Shown piece after piece: positions 49,280 to 49,368 of a stretch of 49,368 nucleotides of DNA. Within the stretch, counting starts at the first letter, position 1, and each line of letters starts with the position of its first letter. The DNA is from CAVPLU01 sp050012535 (GTDB lineage: Archaea > Thermoproteota > Bathyarchaeia > 40CM-2-53-6), in contig JBEKGZ010000003.1 in assembly GCA_050012535.1 (NCBI GenBank), forward strand, positions 1-49,368. Reading direction: 5' to 3'. The translations under genes were made by a program, and so were the position numbers. The notes below the pieces were generated by a model. It was given only the letters and a program-made list of their open reading frames with translations, was not told the DNA's origin and did no database searches.

Positions 49280-49368
49280 TGTTTCAGGGGAGTGATTGTC
49301 TAGGTCGTATGCTGATGTTTCCTCTAGAAAACAAGCCTCAACAAATCGGGAACCGGACACGGGTAGAA

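Overview
The window is archaeal chromosomal DNA. The evidence is B-family DNA polymerase, thermosome, RpoK, class I lysyl-tRNA synthetase, archaeal topoisomerase IA, CofE (F420 synthesis), an Ard1-type N-acetyltransferase, archaeal Hpt, TATA-box promoters, many GTG/TTG starts and an intron-bearing tRNA. A ribosomal protein S25e gene points to the Thermoproteota (TACK) side rather than Euryarchaeota. Fatty-acid oxidation genes, F420, an archaeosortase and a tRNA with a non-canonical intron would suit a Bathyarchaeia-like or deep Nitrososphaeria-like lineage, but the exact class cannot be fixed from this window. I see no insertion sequence, prophage, CRISPR array or rRNA.

Layout. 1-3.6 kb: a membrane protein with zinc ribbons that runs off the left edge, an orphan protein, a DUF1508 plus zinc-ribbon protein and a PRC-barrel protein. 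3.8-3.9 kb: tRNA-Arg(GCG) that is best explained with two introns. 4-8 kb: LysRS, a small membrane protein and AMP phosphorylase. 8.2-9.6 kb: an ABM-domain monooxygenase and an iron-type alcohol dehydrogenase that look bacterial in origin. 9.7-12 kb: a small zinc protein coupled to topoisomerase IA. 12-15.7 kb: three GT2 glycosyltransferases and a membrane protein, a likely surface-glycan locus. 15.7-26.9 kb: agmatinase, RNA m5C methyltransferase, PolB-cofE, an orphan, pyrF, a 50-residue ribbon-helix-helix gene, rps25e, a cyclophilin-like protein, a COG2403-type GTPase and a DegT aminotransferase. 27.2-33 kb: thermosome-rpoK-small membrane protein, zinc-ribbon protein, hpt, rimI, an M50 protease and a PD-(D/E)XK nuclease-like protein.

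33-43.6 kb is a metabolic island. On the minus strand are acyl-CoA synthetase, acyl-CoA dehydrogenase, enoyl-CoA hydratase, 3-hydroxyacyl-CoA dehydrogenase, a DUF35 OB-fold protein and a thiolase, which together supply the steps of beta-oxidation. Divergent from them are an SCP2 protein, a second iron-type alcohol dehydrogenase and an aldehyde:ferredoxin oxidoreductase, a plausible alcohol-aldehyde-acid branch. The oxidoreductase has lost a conserved block of about 49 nt and is frameshifted. Next come a sirtuin, a corrinoid-protein-like gene without the cobalamin-ligating His motif, a bacterial-type phosphoglycerate mutase, a surface protein with a Pro/Glu repeat and zinc ribbon, an archaeosortase, and a TrmB-type regulator with a duplicated effector domain.

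The items most worth following are the two-intron tRNA, the internally deleted oxidoreductase, the His-less corrinoid protein, the archaeosortase and its neighbour, and the hidden genes at 1-1395 and 23379-23531.
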